Shown here piece after piece: positions 1-8,700 of a DNA stretch of 64,000 nucleotides (position 1 is its first letter; every line of letters begins with the position of its first letter). Origin of the DNA: Syntrophaceae bacterium. GTDB lineage: Bacteria; Desulfobacterota; Syntrophia; Syntrophales; UBA2192. Position numbers and translations under genes: made by a program. The notes under the pieces are model-generated. The model was not told the DNA's origin and did no database searches. It saw nothing but the letters and a program-made list of their open reading frames with translations. The stretch spans positions 372,001-436,000 of the forward strand of contig JABLXY010000001.1 of NCBI GenBank assembly GCA_013177795.1. Reading direction: 5' to 3'.

Positions 1-27
1 CCCGGCGGCCCGCTATCATTCGAAATC

Positions 28-1533
28 ATGGTGACCGCCAGCGCGCTTTTTCAGGCCTGCACGGCAGGGGGGCTGACGGGGGAGCTCACGGCCCGTCCCG
101 TCTCTCTGTATCACCGCTCGCCCTACACCGTCTGGTGCGACAAGTTCGGCCCTCCCGAGCGCCGGGATCCCCTGAGCCCCTACCGGGAGCTTCTTCTCGA
201 GCGCGGGATGGAGCACGAAAAGCGTGTCCTTGCGTCCCGTTGGCCCGGCATCCAGCCCATCCCTTTTTCGGATCCCCTGGAGGGCTTCGCGCGCCTGCTG
301 GACGCGATGGCCCGCGGGGAAGCGGCGGTCTGCGGCCTCCCGATGTTTTATCTGCCCGAGAACCTCCAGGGCCGTCCTGACGTCCTGGTCAAGCGGGAGG
401 GAGTCCGGTCGGTCTTCGGCGATCATGCCTATGAGGTCGTCGAAATCAAGCTAGCCTCCCGCATCGAGGAGAGCCACGTCCTCCAGGCGGCCTTCTACAC
501 GTACCTGCTTTCCAGGATCCAGGGGCAGCGGCCGGACCGCTTCACCCTGATCAACCGGGATCACGAGGAGCGCACGTTCCGGTACGCCGACCACGAGGGG
601 AGGCTCCAGGATGCCATCGCCGGGGCCCGCCGCATCCTCGAAGGCACGGAGCAGCCCAGCCCGACGTACAACGGGGGGGAGTGGCCCTGGGTGAGCTGGA
701 CCAACCACATGGCGCTCAAGCAGCGCGACATCTCGCTCGTCCCGCTGGTGGGGCCCCGCATGAAGGAGAAGCTCCTTTCGAAGGGGCTGCGACGGGTATG
801 GGATCTCGCTTCGGCGTCACCTGAATTCCTCTCGGGCATCCCCGGCGTGGGGCGCTCAACGGCCGAGCGTCTCGTCGTCAACGCCCGGGCCATCCATCAC
901 GGGACCTGCATCCCGCTGGACCTCTCGGCCCTGCAGTTCCGGGAGTGCCCGCGGGAGGTGTTCCTCGACCTCGAGGGCACCGACCCGACCGTCGAGCAGG
1001 ACGGACTGGAGCAGGTGGATTACCTGATCGGCGTTTTGGTATGCGAGGACGGCGACTGCCGGTATCGACCCTTCACGGCATGGCGCATCCGGGAGGAAGG
1101 CGAAATGTTCCGCGCGTTTGTCGACTTTCTCCTGGGGCTCGGCGACGTTGCCGTCTACCACTGGCACAACTACGAGCGCTGGCACCTGAGGCAGCTTGCA
1201 TCCCGGCACGGTCTCACCGAGGTTGTGGAAAAACGGGTCTTCCCGAACCTGGTCGATCTGCACCGGGTGGCCACGCGGGCCTTCGCGTTCCCCACCCCCA
1301 CCAACGGCCTCAAGGACATCGCGAAGCACCTCGGCTTCCGGTGGCGCCGCGAGGAGGTCAACGCCCTGGACGCCATCGCCTGGTACCTCCGGTACCAGGC
1401 AGACCCGGCATCCTGGCAGGACAAGCTGCAGGGGATCGTGGATTACAACGAGGACGACTGCCGGGCGACGAAACACATCAAGGACTGGCTGGCGTCGCAG
1501 GCAGCGATGCAGGATGAAGGTAAGAAGCTGTGA
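28..1533 (+). CDS. TM0106-family RecB-like nuclease
   Basis: This 501-residue protein combines three parts seen in the TM0106/RecB-like putative nuclease family. Residues about 110-175 form a RecB-type nuclease core, with GRPDV followed by EVVEIK supplying the D and ExK residues, then a conserved Q in the HVLQAAFY helix. A helix-hairpin-helix (GIPGVGRSTAERL) lies near residue 275. An RNase H-like/YprB exonuclease fold follows, from FLDLEGTD to the DDCRATK helix near the end. It is probably a DNA repair or processing nuclease; its substrate cannot be read from sequence. The frame is open to the left edge of the window, so the true start may lie upstream of the ATG used. Confidence 0.8.
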   Translation: MVTASALFQACTAGGLTGELTARPVSLYHRSPYTVWCDKFGPPERRDPLSPYRELLLERGMEHEKRVLASRWPGIQPIPFSDPLEGFARLLDAMARGEAAVCGLPMFYLPENLQGRPDVLVKREGVRSVFGDHAYEVVEIKLASRIEESHVLQAAFYTYLLSRIQGQRPDRFTLINRDHEERTFRYADHEGRLQDAIAGARRILEGTEQPSPTYNGGEWPWVSWTNHMALKQRDISLVPLVGPRMKEKLLSKGLRRVWDLASASPEFLSGIPGVGRSTAERLVVNARAIHHGTCIPLDLSALQFRECPREVFLDLEGTDPTVEQDGLEQVDYLIGVLVCEDGDCRYRPFTAWRIREEGEMFRAFVDFLLGLGDVAVYHWHNYERWHLRQLASRHGLTEVVEKRVFPNLVDLHRVATRAFAFPTPTNGLKDIAKHLGFRWRREEVNALDAIAWYLRYQADPASWQDKLQGIVDYNEDDCRATKHIKDWLASQAAMQDEGKKL

Positions 1534-1620
1534 AGTTGGGAAGCTCGGAAAGGCAACCTGCCTGCACTTGCGATGAACTCGCCCACGCTTCGCAGCTTCT
1601 CAATTTCAAAACTTCCCGTA
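1527..1620. repeat. Dispersed GAAGTTGGGAAG inverted repeat, copy 1
   Basis: The intergenic stretch holds a left arm rich in GAAGTTGGGAAGC units and a right arm with the complementary GCTTCTCAATTTC...ACTTCCC pattern. Related palindromic blocks lie at 5230-5330 and 8999-9098. All sit just downstream of a gene, like a REP-type intergenic repeat family. Function is unknown. Confidence 0.6.
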
Positions 1621-1759
1621 TGCGCGGAAACCGCGCAACCTCAGCGGTGTTTTCGCTTTGCCCCGGACCTGCGGATATGGTAGGGTTTCACGTCTCGGCA
1701 CGGACGTTGCGGACAGACCCGCCGTCCGGCCGCGAGATCCTGAACGGGGTACATGCCGC

Positions 1760-2512
1760 TTGGAGCGTTCGTTTGCACGAATCCTGCTCGTCCCGCTGGC
1801 CGTTGCCATCGGGATTTTTCTCATCGTCCACTACAACCTCCACGCCTTCTTCATGGACCGGGAGGCGCTCGCGGAGTTTCTTACCTCCTGGGGCGCCCCT
1901 TCCGTGCTGGTCTTCATCGCCCTGCAGATCCTGCAGGTCGTCATCTCGCCCCTGCCCGGCGACGTGACGGGCCTCATCGGGGGGTATCTCTATGGGCCCG
2001 CCCTGGGGGTCATCTACTCCACGATCGGCCTCACCGTCGGGTCCTGGCTGGCCTTCGTCCTTGCCCGCACGTACGGGTTGCCTTTTGTCGAGCGGATCAT
2101 TCGACCCTCCACGATCCGCAAGTACGACTATTTTCTCGAGCACAAGGGGCGGGCCATCGCCTTCCTGTTCTTCCTGATCCCCGGTTTCCCCAAGGACACC
2201 CTCTGCTACATCCTCGGGCTGTCCCACATGAAAACCCGTGACTTCCTCTTCATCTCGACGACGGGCCGCCTGCTGGGCACGGTGATCCTGACGCTGCAGG
2301 GCAGTTCCCTGCGCGACCACCAGGACGTGCTCTTCTTCGTCCTGCTGGGGGTGACGGCACTCATCATTATCGGGGGGTATTTCCACGTGTGGTGGTGGCT
2401 GCGGGCTCTGATCCGGCAGCGGCGTCGCTCACGCCCTGCCCTTCCGGCGCCGGAGCCGCCGCAGGGGGTGACGCAGACTGCGGAGGGCCGAACCGACGGC
2501 AAGAAGGGCTGA
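1760..2512 (+). CDS. DedA/TVP38-type (SNARE-associated) membrane protein
   Basis: An integral membrane protein of about 250 residues. It shows the VTT/DedA signature: a hydrophobic helix, then SPLPGDVTGLIGGYLYGPALG followed by a membrane span, and later FLFFLIPGFPKDTLCYILGL. Proteins of this family are thought to act as lipid scramblases or ion-coupled transporters in the inner membrane. The frame is open to a TTG at 1658, but the residues before LERSFAR are arginine- and proline-rich and unlike the family. The TTG at 1760, with GGGG about 11 bases upstream, is the likelier start. The 3' end overlaps a convergent gene by 84 bases. Confidence 0.78.
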   Translation: MERSFARILLVPLAVAIGIFLIVHYNLHAFFMDREALAEFLTSWGAPSVLVFIALQILQVVISPLPGDVTGLIGGYLYGPALGVIYSTIGLTVGSWLAFVLARTYGLPFVERIIRPSTIRKYDYFLEHKGRAIAFLFFLIPGFPKDTLCYILGLSHMKTRDFLFISTTGRLLGTVILTLQGSSLRDHQDVLFFVLLGVTALIIIGGYFHVWWWLRALIRQRRRSRPALPAPEPPQGVTQTAEGRTDGKKG

Positions 2513-2842
2513 AACGCCTGCCGCGATCCTCTGGAGGGGCTCGACGAGACCCTCCCGGAGGTCCCGCTCGAGACCCCGGATCCCCAGGACGACCCTCTCG
2601 ACCCCTCTGCCCGTCTCGGATGCCTTTTCGCCCAGCGCCCGGAGCGAGGCACCCAGGGCATCTGCGTTGCGGGAGATCTCCTCGAGGTTCTGCCGGATCG
2701 CGGGAACGTGCCGGTCGAGCGCTGCACCGAGCTCTGCGGCGCGTCTGCCGGTTCTCCGGATATCCGCTGCCGTGACGGCGGCCGCTGCGGCCAGAACCAG
2801 CAGCGACACGCCGGCCGCCAAAACACTGATCTCCCAGGGCAT
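2429..2842 (-). CDS. DUF948-like membrane-anchored coiled-coil protein
   Basis: A 137-residue protein with one N-terminal membrane helix (VLAAGVSLLVLAAAAAVTAA). An amphipathic region follows (HVPAIRQNLEEISRNADALG) that resembles DUF948 proteins, then a strongly basic tail. It is the last gene of a four-gene minus-strand operon in which YtxH-like and DUF948-like proteins alternate. A role at the membrane or envelope is inferred from the family; no enzymatic motif is present. Confidence 0.6.
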   Translation of the reverse strand: MPWEISVLAAGVSLLVLAAAAAVTAADIRRTGRRAAELGAALDRHVPAIRQNLEEISRNADALGASLRALGEKASETGRGVERVVLGIRGLERDLREGLVEPLQRIAAGVSALLAVGSALRSLRHPLRRLRRRKGRA

Positions 2843-2891
2843 GGGCTTCCCTCAAATCCGTCGGGCCCGGCGCTGCCGGGCCCGACGGGGT

Positions 2892-3191
2892 TCAGGATTT
2901 CATCTTCGCGGCCAGCTCGTCGGCCTTTTTCCGCGCCGCCTGCTCGATGTCGTGCAGACGGTTGATCAGCGTGTCCGTCGTGCGGCGCGCCTTGTCGTAC
3001 AGGACGTCGTACTCGTCCTGCACCTTTTCGGCGAAGTCCTTCGCCTTCTCCGCAAGCTCCTGGCGCGTCTCCTCACCGCTCTTGGGTGCGATCAGGATCC
3101 CGACGGCAACGCCGATCAGGCCCCCGATCAGTGCGCCGGCCAGTATCCCCTTCGCAAAATCGTCTTTCTCGCTCATGGCACCCTCCATCAA
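2892..3191 (-). CDS. YtxH-domain protein
   Basis: A 99-residue protein with the YtxH pattern: a glycine-rich membrane helix (GILAGALIGGLIGVAVGILIAPKSGEETR) followed by a charged helical tail. The APKSGEETRQELAEKAKD signature is typical of YtxH/general-stress proteins. It is a close paralogue of the protein at 3721-3999 and lies in the same operon. The function of YtxH proteins is poorly known. The start is preceded by a GGAGGG motif. Confidence 0.8.
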   Translation of the reverse strand: MMEGAMSEKDDFAKGILAGALIGGLIGVAVGILIAPKSGEETRQELAEKAKDFAEKVQDEYDVLYDKARRTTDTLINRLHDIEQAARKKADELAAKMKS

Positions 3192-3225
3192 TTGTTCAAT
3201 CGGTCATGCGCCTCGTCGGGGACCG

Positions 3226-3696
3226 TCATGCCCTGACGGACTCCAGCGCCGAGCGGACCCGCCTGACGAGACCCGCAAACATCTTGAGCCCCTGCGACAT
3301 TCGTCCCCGGGCCTGTTCCTTTATGCCCTCGTCGAGATGCGCGAGCCCGCCGCGGACCCGCTCGACGCTGCCGGAAAGCTCGTCCACACGGCTCCGGACG
3401 AGATCGACCGACTTGCCGACGGTAGCAGTGAGGCGGTCGACATTCACGAGGATCGACGGCAGCGACCGGTTGATCGTCTCCTCGAGGGTCGCCCGCACCG
3501 CGTGCACGCTCTGCCGGACGTTTTCCGTGATGAAATCCACGTTTTTCAGAATCTGGGGGAGATTCTGGTTGAGCGTCGTGATCGTCGTGTCGAGATTCCG
3601 GACCGTGCGCCTGAGCTGCAGCAGCAAGGGTATCGTGAACACCACGAGCACCACCACGGCCAGGCACAGGATGAACAGGCTCGTTTCCCAGCTCAT
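3226..3696 (-). CDS. DUF948-like membrane protein
   Basis: A 156-residue protein with an N-terminal membrane helix (LFILCLAVVVLVVFTIPLLLQLRRT) and a long amphipathic region rich in N/T/V heptads (LDTTITTLNQNLPQILKNVD), typical of DUF948 proteins. I place the start at MSWETS because GAGGAAAG lies directly upstream. A slightly longer frame is open to 3714. It sits between two YtxH-like genes. A role in cell-surface organisation or stress is conjecture from the neighbours. Confidence 0.65.
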   Translation of the reverse strand: MSWETSLFILCLAVVVLVVFTIPLLLQLRRTVRNLDTTITTLNQNLPQILKNVDFITENVRQSVHAVRATLEETINRSLPSILVNVDRLTATVGKSVDLVRSRVDELSGSVERVRGGLAHLDEGIKEQARGRMSQGLKMFAGLVRRVRSALESVRA

Positions 3697-3720
3697 AGGC
3701 TTTCCTCTCCTCACGCCGGA

Positions 3721-3999
3721 TCAGGCAGCCGGCCCGCCCTCGATCTCCCGAGCCTTCTTTTCGGCCTTGGCCTCCACTTCCTTGAGCTTCTTGAGCAGGT
3801 TCTCGTACGCGGTCTTGCTCTTCTCGAGAGCGACGTCGTACTCGTCCTTCAGCTTGCCCGCGATGTCCTTCGCCTTTTCCGACAGCTCGTCCCGGGTCTC
3901 CCGGCCGCTCTTGGGCGCGTAGAGCATCCCGACGACGATGCCGATGAGGCTGCCGATGAGCAGGCCCTTCATCCAGTCGCCGCACCTGTTGTCCGACAT
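3721..3999 (-). CDS. YtxH-domain protein
   Basis: A 92-residue YtxH protein: a glycine-rich transmembrane helix (GLLIGSLIGIVVGMLYAPKSG) followed by a lysine/glutamate-rich helix. The start follows an AAAGGAGGTGCC ribosome-binding site. It is the first gene of the four-gene operon running leftward to 2429 and is paralogous to 2892-3191, so the operon looks like a duplicated YtxH + DUF948 pair. Confidence 0.8.
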   Translation of the reverse strand: MSDNRCGDWMKGLLIGSLIGIVVGMLYAPKSGRETRDELSEKAKDIAGKLKDEYDVALEKSKTAYENLLKKLKEVEAKAEKKAREIEGGPAA

Positions 4000-4136
4000 G
4001 ATGGCACCTCCTTTACAGAAATGGGTTTTGCTGGCAGTATGAGGCGTGTTCGATTCAAATTATAGGAGCAAGCCCAAGCCGAGTCAACGCAAAACAACGC
4101 GGACGGGCCGCGGCGAAGGGCGGGAAGGGACAGCCC

Positions 4137-4244
4137 ATGGCAAAGCAGAAGACCACGAGGCGCCAGAAGGACATTTCGCGGCTGCTCCGGGAACGAAGGC
4201 AGGCGGGCCGGACGAAACCGCAGCGGACCCGGAAGACGAAATAG
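4137..4244 (+). CDS. Small basic protein (35 residues)
   Basis: A short frame begins with ATG at 4137 after a GGGAAGGGA ribosome-binding site and ends at TAG 4242-4244, 17 bases before the sppA-like start. The product (MAKQKTTRRQKDISRLLRER...) is almost entirely lysine, arginine, glutamine and threonine. This composition is like that of small ribosome- or nucleic-acid-binding proteins. I recognise no family. The good ribosome-binding site and its place directly ahead of the next gene favour a real coding sequence. Confidence 0.45.
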   Translation: MAKQKTTRRQKDISRLLRERRQAGRTKPQRTRKTK

Positions 4245-4261
4245 ACAAGGAGGGATTCCCG

Positions 4262-5227
4262 ATGAAGCGGATGATCTGCATCGCCCTGCTGGCGGCCATG
4301 CCCCTGTTGTGGAGCGGCTGCGCCTACGTCAACCTCTCCCTCCTGCCGGAGCCCGGCCCCTTGCGCGAGAAAGTGGTGGAGGGCCGGGGCGACGCCAAGA
4401 TCCTCCTGCTCGACGTCACGGGGATCATCTCCGAGGAGAAAAGGCGCACCCTGGGGATGCGGCAGGAGAGCTCCGTGATCGAGGAGTTCCGCGAGGCCCT
4501 GCGCAAGGCTCGCCGGGACACGAAGATCGCGGGCCTGGTTGTGCGGATCAACTCGCCCGGGGGCACCGTCACGGCCAGCGACATCCTTCGCCACGAGATC
4601 CTCGAGTACAAGAAACAGACGGGGGTGCGCGTCGCCGCCTGCCTGATGGGCGTGGCGGCCTCGGGCGGCTACTACGTGGCCACGGCGGCAGACGAGATCG
4701 TGGCCCACCCCACGACGATCACCGGCAGCATCGGCGTGATCGCCATGAAGTTCAACGTGCAGGGGCTCTTCGGGAAGATCGGCGTCGAGGCCGAGGCCAT
4801 CAAGTCCGGCGACAAGAAAGACCTCCTGTCGCCGTTCCGCCCGGCCACGGAGGACGAGAAGAGGATCGTCCAGGCCGTCATCGATCAGCTCCACGCCCGT
4901 TTCGTCGATGTCGTCGCCGACGGCAGAAAGCCCCTCTCCCGCGAAGCCGTCGTCAAGCTTGCCGACGGGCGCATCTACACGGCCGCCCAGGCCCTCGAGC
5001 TCAAGCTCGTCGACCGCGTGGGCTATCTCGACAGCGCCCTGGAGGGCATCAAGAGCGCCCGGAATCTCACAGAGGCCTCCGTCATCGTATATCACCGGCC
5101 CGGCTCCTACAAGGGCTCGGTCTATGCCGAGGCGGGAACCGGCACGACCGTCGTCAACATCCTGCCCCAGGACCTGGAAAGCCTTCTGCCGGGTGGGATG
5201 CAGTTCATGTACCTCTGGGCACCGTAA
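4262..5227 (+). CDS. sppA: Signal peptide peptidase SppA-type protease, lipoprotein-like
   Basis: A 321-residue S49-family serine protease. The start follows AAGGAGGG. The signal sequence MKRMICIALLAAMPLLWSGC ends in a lipobox-like cysteine, so it may be anchored in the membrane facing the periplasm. The ClpP/crotonase-like core includes RINSPGGTVTASD, the catalytic-serine region GVAASGGYYVA, ITGSIGV and the catalytic-lysine region SGDKKDLLSP. The length fits the short, single-domain SppA type. SppA enzymes degrade cleaved signal peptides and other membrane peptides. A longer in-frame opening to 4046 is rejected because it lacks conserved residues. Confidence 0.85.
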   Translation: MKRMICIALLAAMPLLWSGCAYVNLSLLPEPGPLREKVVEGRGDAKILLLDVTGIISEEKRRTLGMRQESSVIEEFREALRKARRDTKIAGLVVRINSPGGTVTASDILRHEILEYKKQTGVRVAACLMGVAASGGYYVATAADEIVAHPTTITGSIGVIAMKFNVQGLFGKIGVEAEAIKSGDKKDLLSPFRPATEDEKRIVQAVIDQLHARFVDVVADGRKPLSREAVVKLADGRIYTAAQALELKLVDRVGYLDSALEGIKSARNLTEASVIVYHRPGSYKGSVYAEAGTGTTVVNILPQDLESLLPGGMQFMYLWAP

Positions 5228-5229
5228 AC

Positions 5230-5330
5230 AGATGGAAGTTGAGAAATTGGGAAGTTGAGAAGCTGTGAAACAGAGGGGAGCCTCTCCGAGCTTCCCAACT
5301 TCATAGCTTCCCAGCTTCGCCTGCAAGATT
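5230..5330. repeat. Dispersed GAAGTTGGGAAG inverted repeat, copy 2
   Basis: Directly after the sppA-like stop. The left arm has tandem GAAGTTGAGAA/TTGGGAAGTTGAGAAGC units and the right arm the complementary GCTTCCCAACTTC and GCTTCCCAGCTTC units, so the transcript could form a long imperfect hairpin between two convergent genes. It is related to the blocks at 1527-1620 and 8999-9098. Confidence 0.6.
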
Positions 5331-5367
5331 CGAACACGGAGATACAGGGCCAAAGCCAGATATTTCC

Positions 5368-5940
5368 TCAATGCCTTTCGGGAAGAGACTCGGGGATTTG
5401 GTAGATGTAGATCGGGTCGTTGTGGAGCCGGGAGGCGGCCCGGAGCGTGGCCTGGGGCTTCCAGCCGGGGATGGGGAAATTGAAGGAGATGACCCTCGCA
5501 CCGGAGGCCAGTTCCGCGGCCAGCTTCTCACCGAGACGGCGCATCACGTCCGGGAAGAGATAGCAGGACACGACATCCGCATCCGCGAGATCGGCCTTCC
5601 AGAAATTCCCGAACCGGATCTCGATGCCGCGCCGACCGAGGGTCAGAAGTGTCGCCTTGAGATAGGCGATCGGGTTGATCTCGAACCCCCGGCAGGTGAC
5701 CCCGTAGCGTCTCCTGGCCTCCCGCAGGACCCGCCCGTCCCCGCAGCCGACATCGACCAGCAGTTCCCCCGGCGACATGGCAACGGCGTCAAGGGCCTTC
5801 CGGATCTTCACGCGCCCCGTGGAGGTGTACATGGCCCCCTGCGTCACCGGGTGCACCGCGACAATGGCCACGGCGTGCAGGATCTTCAGCACAACCGCCG
5901 TCCCGAGAACCGCAAAGACGATGATCAGCCACGTCGGCAT
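5368..5940 (-). CDS. Membrane-anchored class I SAM-dependent methyltransferase
   Basis: A 190-residue protein beginning with a membrane helix (LIIVFAVLGTAVVLKILHAVAIV). A Rossmann-type methyltransferase core follows: motif I is LLVDVGCGDGRVLREA, then FEINPIAYLKA, and DVVSCYLFPDVM in the motif IV region. The substrate is unknown. The frame is open far upstream but only the part from MPTWLI resembles a protein; upstream codons overlap the divergent hydrolase gene. Confidence 0.75.
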   Translation of the reverse strand: MPTWLIIVFAVLGTAVVLKILHAVAIVAVHPVTQGAMYTSTGRVKIRKALDAVAMSPGELLVDVGCGDGRVLREARRRYGVTCRGFEINPIAYLKATLLTLGRRGIEIRFGNFWKADLADADVVSCYLFPDVMRRLGEKLAAELASGARVISFNFPIPGWKPQATLRAASRLHNDPIYIYQIPESLPERH

Positions 5941-6060
5941 GGGCGGCCTCCCGCGCCCTGCATATCCCATCGGGCGGCCCGCTGTCAAACCCAGCTTCCC
6001 GTGGACACCCCTTGCCCCCTGTGGTATGGTGCGGCGGAGCGTTCGACGGGAGGTGGTGCC

Positions 6061-6861
6061 ATGAAAGACGCGAGCCGGATCGGTTGCCCCAAGCTCGACG
6101 GTCCCGAGATCAGCGGGACCCTTTTCTACCCCCGGACATCCTGGAGGGAGCCCGTTTCCCAGGAGGGGGTGCGGGATGTCCTCATCCCCGTCGAGGAGGG
6201 CGTCTCCATCGGGGCCCGGTACCACATCGGCAGAAAAGAGGGCCCCTCGATCCTGTTCTTCCACGGCAACGGCGAGATCGTCGAGGACTACGAGGACATC
6301 GCCTTCCTGTACATCCGGATGGGGATCAACTTCCTGCCCGTCGACTACCGCGGCTACGGGCACTCGACGGGCCGGCCGTCGGTGAGCGCCATGCTGCGCG
6401 ATGCCCACGCCGTGTTCGACTACACCCGCAAGTGGCTTCAGCTCAACGGCTGCACCGGGCCCCTCATCGTCATGGGGCGCTCCCTGGGCAGTGCATCGGC
6501 CCTGGAGCTTGCCGAAAGCTATCCGGACCAGATCGACGGCCTCATCATCGAGAGCGGCTTCGCGCACTCCCAGACTCTTCTGAACCTCGTCGGCATTGAC
6601 ATGAAGCGTGCCGGCATCGACGAGCGCGAGGCCTTCCGCCACCTCGAGAAGATCGGCCGCTACCTCGGTCCGACCCTGATCATCCACGCGGAATTCGACC
6701 AGATCCTACCCTTCACGGACGGCGAGGCCCTCTATCGGGCCTCGGGATCGGCAGACAAAAGACTCCTCAAGATCCCCGGCGCAGACCACAACAGCATCTT
6801 CATGGTGGGCCTGCAGGATTACCTGAAGGCCGTCAGGGAGTTCGCCTCCCGGCTCGGCTGA
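6061..6861 (+). CDS. Alpha/beta hydrolase
   Basis: A 266-residue alpha/beta hydrolase. The oxyanion region is FFHGNGEIVEDY, the nucleophile elbow GRSLGSASALELAE (S), the acid lies in IIHAEFDQILPF (D), and the catalytic His is in PGADHNSIF. The layout resembles BEM46/ABHD13-type hydrolases. The substrate is unknown. A clear GGGAGGTGGTGCC ribosome-binding site precedes the ATG. Confidence 0.82.
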   Translation: MKDASRIGCPKLDGPEISGTLFYPRTSWREPVSQEGVRDVLIPVEEGVSIGARYHIGRKEGPSILFFHGNGEIVEDYEDIAFLYIRMGINFLPVDYRGYGHSTGRPSVSAMLRDAHAVFDYTRKWLQLNGCTGPLIVMGRSLGSASALELAESYPDQIDGLIIESGFAHSQTLLNLVGIDMKRAGIDEREAFRHLEKIGRYLGPTLIIHAEFDQILPFTDGEALYRASGSADKRLLKIPGADHNSIFMVGLQDYLKAVREFASRLG

Positions 6862-7019
6862 CGGGTTCCCTTTTCCGCCCTTTCCAACCCATTTTCTCGC
6901 TTGCATGGGACTTGCATATTCTACATTGATGACGGCCCCGTGCAACCGGCCATGCGGATTGTCAGGGCGCGGGCATGGCCCGCGGCATCGGCGGACGCAC
7001 CCATCCCGGAGACGGAAAG

Positions 7020-7679
7020 ATGAAGAAATCCATGGATCTGGCCAGTGAACTGAACGTCCTCGGCATGCTGGACAAGGCGAGGGAGATCTACAGTGAACTC
7101 GGGGACGCCCCCGCCATTTCCTACATCAGGTCGAATTACAGGCTGTTGTCAAAAATTTACCACCCCGACCTGAACCCGAACAACAAGGAAAAAGCCGAGA
7201 AGATGCAGCAGAGGATCAACGAGGTCGCCCAGGTCATCAACTCCATGCCTGACCGGGAACTCGTCGAGGTCATCAAGAACGGCGCGCAGAAAAAGCCCCG
7301 GGAGAAATGGAAGGTTCTCGTCGTCGAGGACGAGTTCGGCTATCAGGACACGCTGCGGAACATCTTCACCATGGAGGGGTTCGACGTCCGCGTGGCCATC
7401 GACGGGGACACGGGCTACGAGGTCTACAAGAGCTTCAAGCCTGACCTGGTCCTCACCGACGTCCTCATGCCCAATGTGAGCGGCATCGAGCTTGTCCGGC
7501 GCATCCGCAGCGAGGACCCCGGCATCAAGGTCATTTACATGAGCGGCTTCTTCGGGGTCAAGCGTCTCAAGAGGGAGCTTGACGACGAGGTGGCCCAGTA
7601 CCGCTACCCCACCCTCTCGAAGCCCTTCAAGGTCAGCCACCTGCTGGATATCGTAAAGGAGGTTCTCGGTACGGGCTGA
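7020..7679 (+). CDS. J-domain/response-regulator receiver fusion
   Basis: A 219-residue protein. Residues about 35-75 look like a DnaJ J-domain: a helix NYRLLSKIY runs into HPD (residues 48-50), then LNPNNKEKAEKMQQRINEV. A CheY-like receiver domain follows: VEDE acidic pocket, phospho-acceptor D in LVLTDVLMP, MSGFF, and the conserved K in TLSKPFK. There is no output domain after the receiver. It may link a phosphorelay to an Hsp70 partner, which is inference. The ATG follows GGAGACGGAAAG and the gene ends in a strong terminator. Confidence 0.75.
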   Translation: MKKSMDLASELNVLGMLDKAREIYSELGDAPAISYIRSNYRLLSKIYHPDLNPNNKEKAEKMQQRINEVAQVINSMPDRELVEVIKNGAQKKPREKWKVLVVEDEFGYQDTLRNIFTMEGFDVRVAIDGDTGYEVYKSFKPDLVLTDVLMPNVSGIELVRRIRSEDPGIKVIYMSGFFGVKRLKRELDDEVAQYRYPTLSKPFKVSHLLDIVKEVLGTG

Positions 7680-7702
7680 CCCCTGACGCGTGAAAACAAA
7701 AA

Positions 7703-7728
7703 ACCCCGCTGCGATGCGGGGTTTTTTG
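7703..7728. terminator. Bidirectional intrinsic terminator
   Basis: ACCCCGC-TGCGAT-GCGGGGT hairpin flanked by an A tract on the left and a T tract on the right. It can serve both the receiver gene (plus strand) and the convergent transglycosylase gene (minus strand). Confidence 0.85.
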
Positions 7729-7735
7729 TTGCCTC

Positions 7736-8554
7736 TCAGGCTTTACGTTCATCCATGAAGCGCTGGACCCGGTCGATGTACACCCGCGTCTCCCTGGGCA
7801 GCTTCTCGGGGTTCCTCTCGACGTTTCCCATGCCCCAGTTGTATGCGGCGAGTGCCGTGGGGACATCGCCCTTGTAACGGTCCAGCAGGCTCTTGAGATA
7901 CCGGGTCCCCCCCATGATGTTCTCCCGGGGGTCATAGGCGTCCCGCACGCCCAGCTCCTTTGCCGTCTTCGGCATGAGCTGCATCAGGCCCATGGCCCCC
8001 TTCGGGGATGTGCTCTCGTTGCGGAAATTGCTCTCGGCCCGGATGACGGCCCTGATCAGTCCCTCGTCGACGCCATAGGTCTTCGCGGCATCGCGGATGA
8101 TATGCCCGTATGGTTCCGCCTTGTCCGGCGCCTTGCGGAGCTTCACAACGGGAGGGACCTCCTCGGGCGCGGGCCCGGACGGTTTTGCCGGATGTGCCGC
8201 AGATTTTCCCGCGGGAGCGGCGGCCGTCGGGACGGGCCCGCCCCACTGCCACCGGGCAAAGCGCTGATGCAGGGACCGGTCTCCGTCCCCGCCCCGCATG
8301 AAACCGAGCAGTTGTTCGTCGAGCATCATCTGCAGTTTGATGAGTTCGATGATCTGCCCGATCCTCACGTCGTCCGGGACCCCGTCGGGACTGCTGCGGG
8401 CGCCGCTGCCGCACAGGCGGGAGAGCCTCGATTCCAGGATCTCACGGAACGCGGCCGTGCCGCTTCCGGCCACCTCCGCGGATGGGCCGTTCCTTGCCGA
8501 GGGATTGCTGTGAATCTGCCGAATGAGCCTGTCGGCCCCGTCTGGAATTTTCAT
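7736..8554 (-). CDS. Slt-type lytic transglycosylase
   Basis: A 272-residue protein whose C-terminal half is an SLT-domain transglycosylase: catalytic glutamate in [12 protein letters not shown], then [27 protein letters not shown] and ALAAYNWG. Such enzymes cut peptidoglycan between MurNAc and GlcNAc. The N-terminal part is low-complexity and has no clear signal peptide. I start at MKIPDG because GGTGAGAG lies just upstream; the longer frame to 8662 is less convincing. Confidence 0.82.
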   Translation of the reverse strand: MKIPDGADRLIRQIHSNPSARNGPSAEVAGSGTAAFREILESRLSRLCGSGARSSPDGVPDDVRIGQIIELIKLQMMLDEQLLGFMRGGDGDRSLHQRFARWQWGGPVPTAAAPAGKSAAHPAKPSGPAPEEVPPVVKLRKAPDKAEPYGHIIRDAAKTYGVDEGLIRAVIRAESNFRNESTSPKGAMGLMQLMPKTAKELGVRDAYDPRENIMGGTRYLKSLLDRYKGDVPTALAAYNWGMGNVERNPEKLPRETRVYIDRVQRFMDERKA

Positions 8555-8700
8555 CACTCTCACCCGTCCTGATTTAATCAATTTCCATGCCACACGGCAC
8601 GGGGCCTGCACGCGGAGGTGAGCAACCCCTTGCCCCCCGTTACGAGAATTCCCTTCAGTCATTGGGGGAAATTCCGATGGAATAGTGCGGTGACCGTTCC

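Noticed and set aside
4046-4261. An N-terminal extension of the SppA-like protease
   Set aside because: The extension is low-complexity and precedes a perfect signal sequence with its own AAGGAGGG site at 4262.
5371-6060. An N-terminal extension of the alpha/beta hydrolase
   Set aside because: It lies antisense to the methyltransferase gene, is compositionally like a shadow frame, and the ATG at 6061 has a strong ribosome-binding site.
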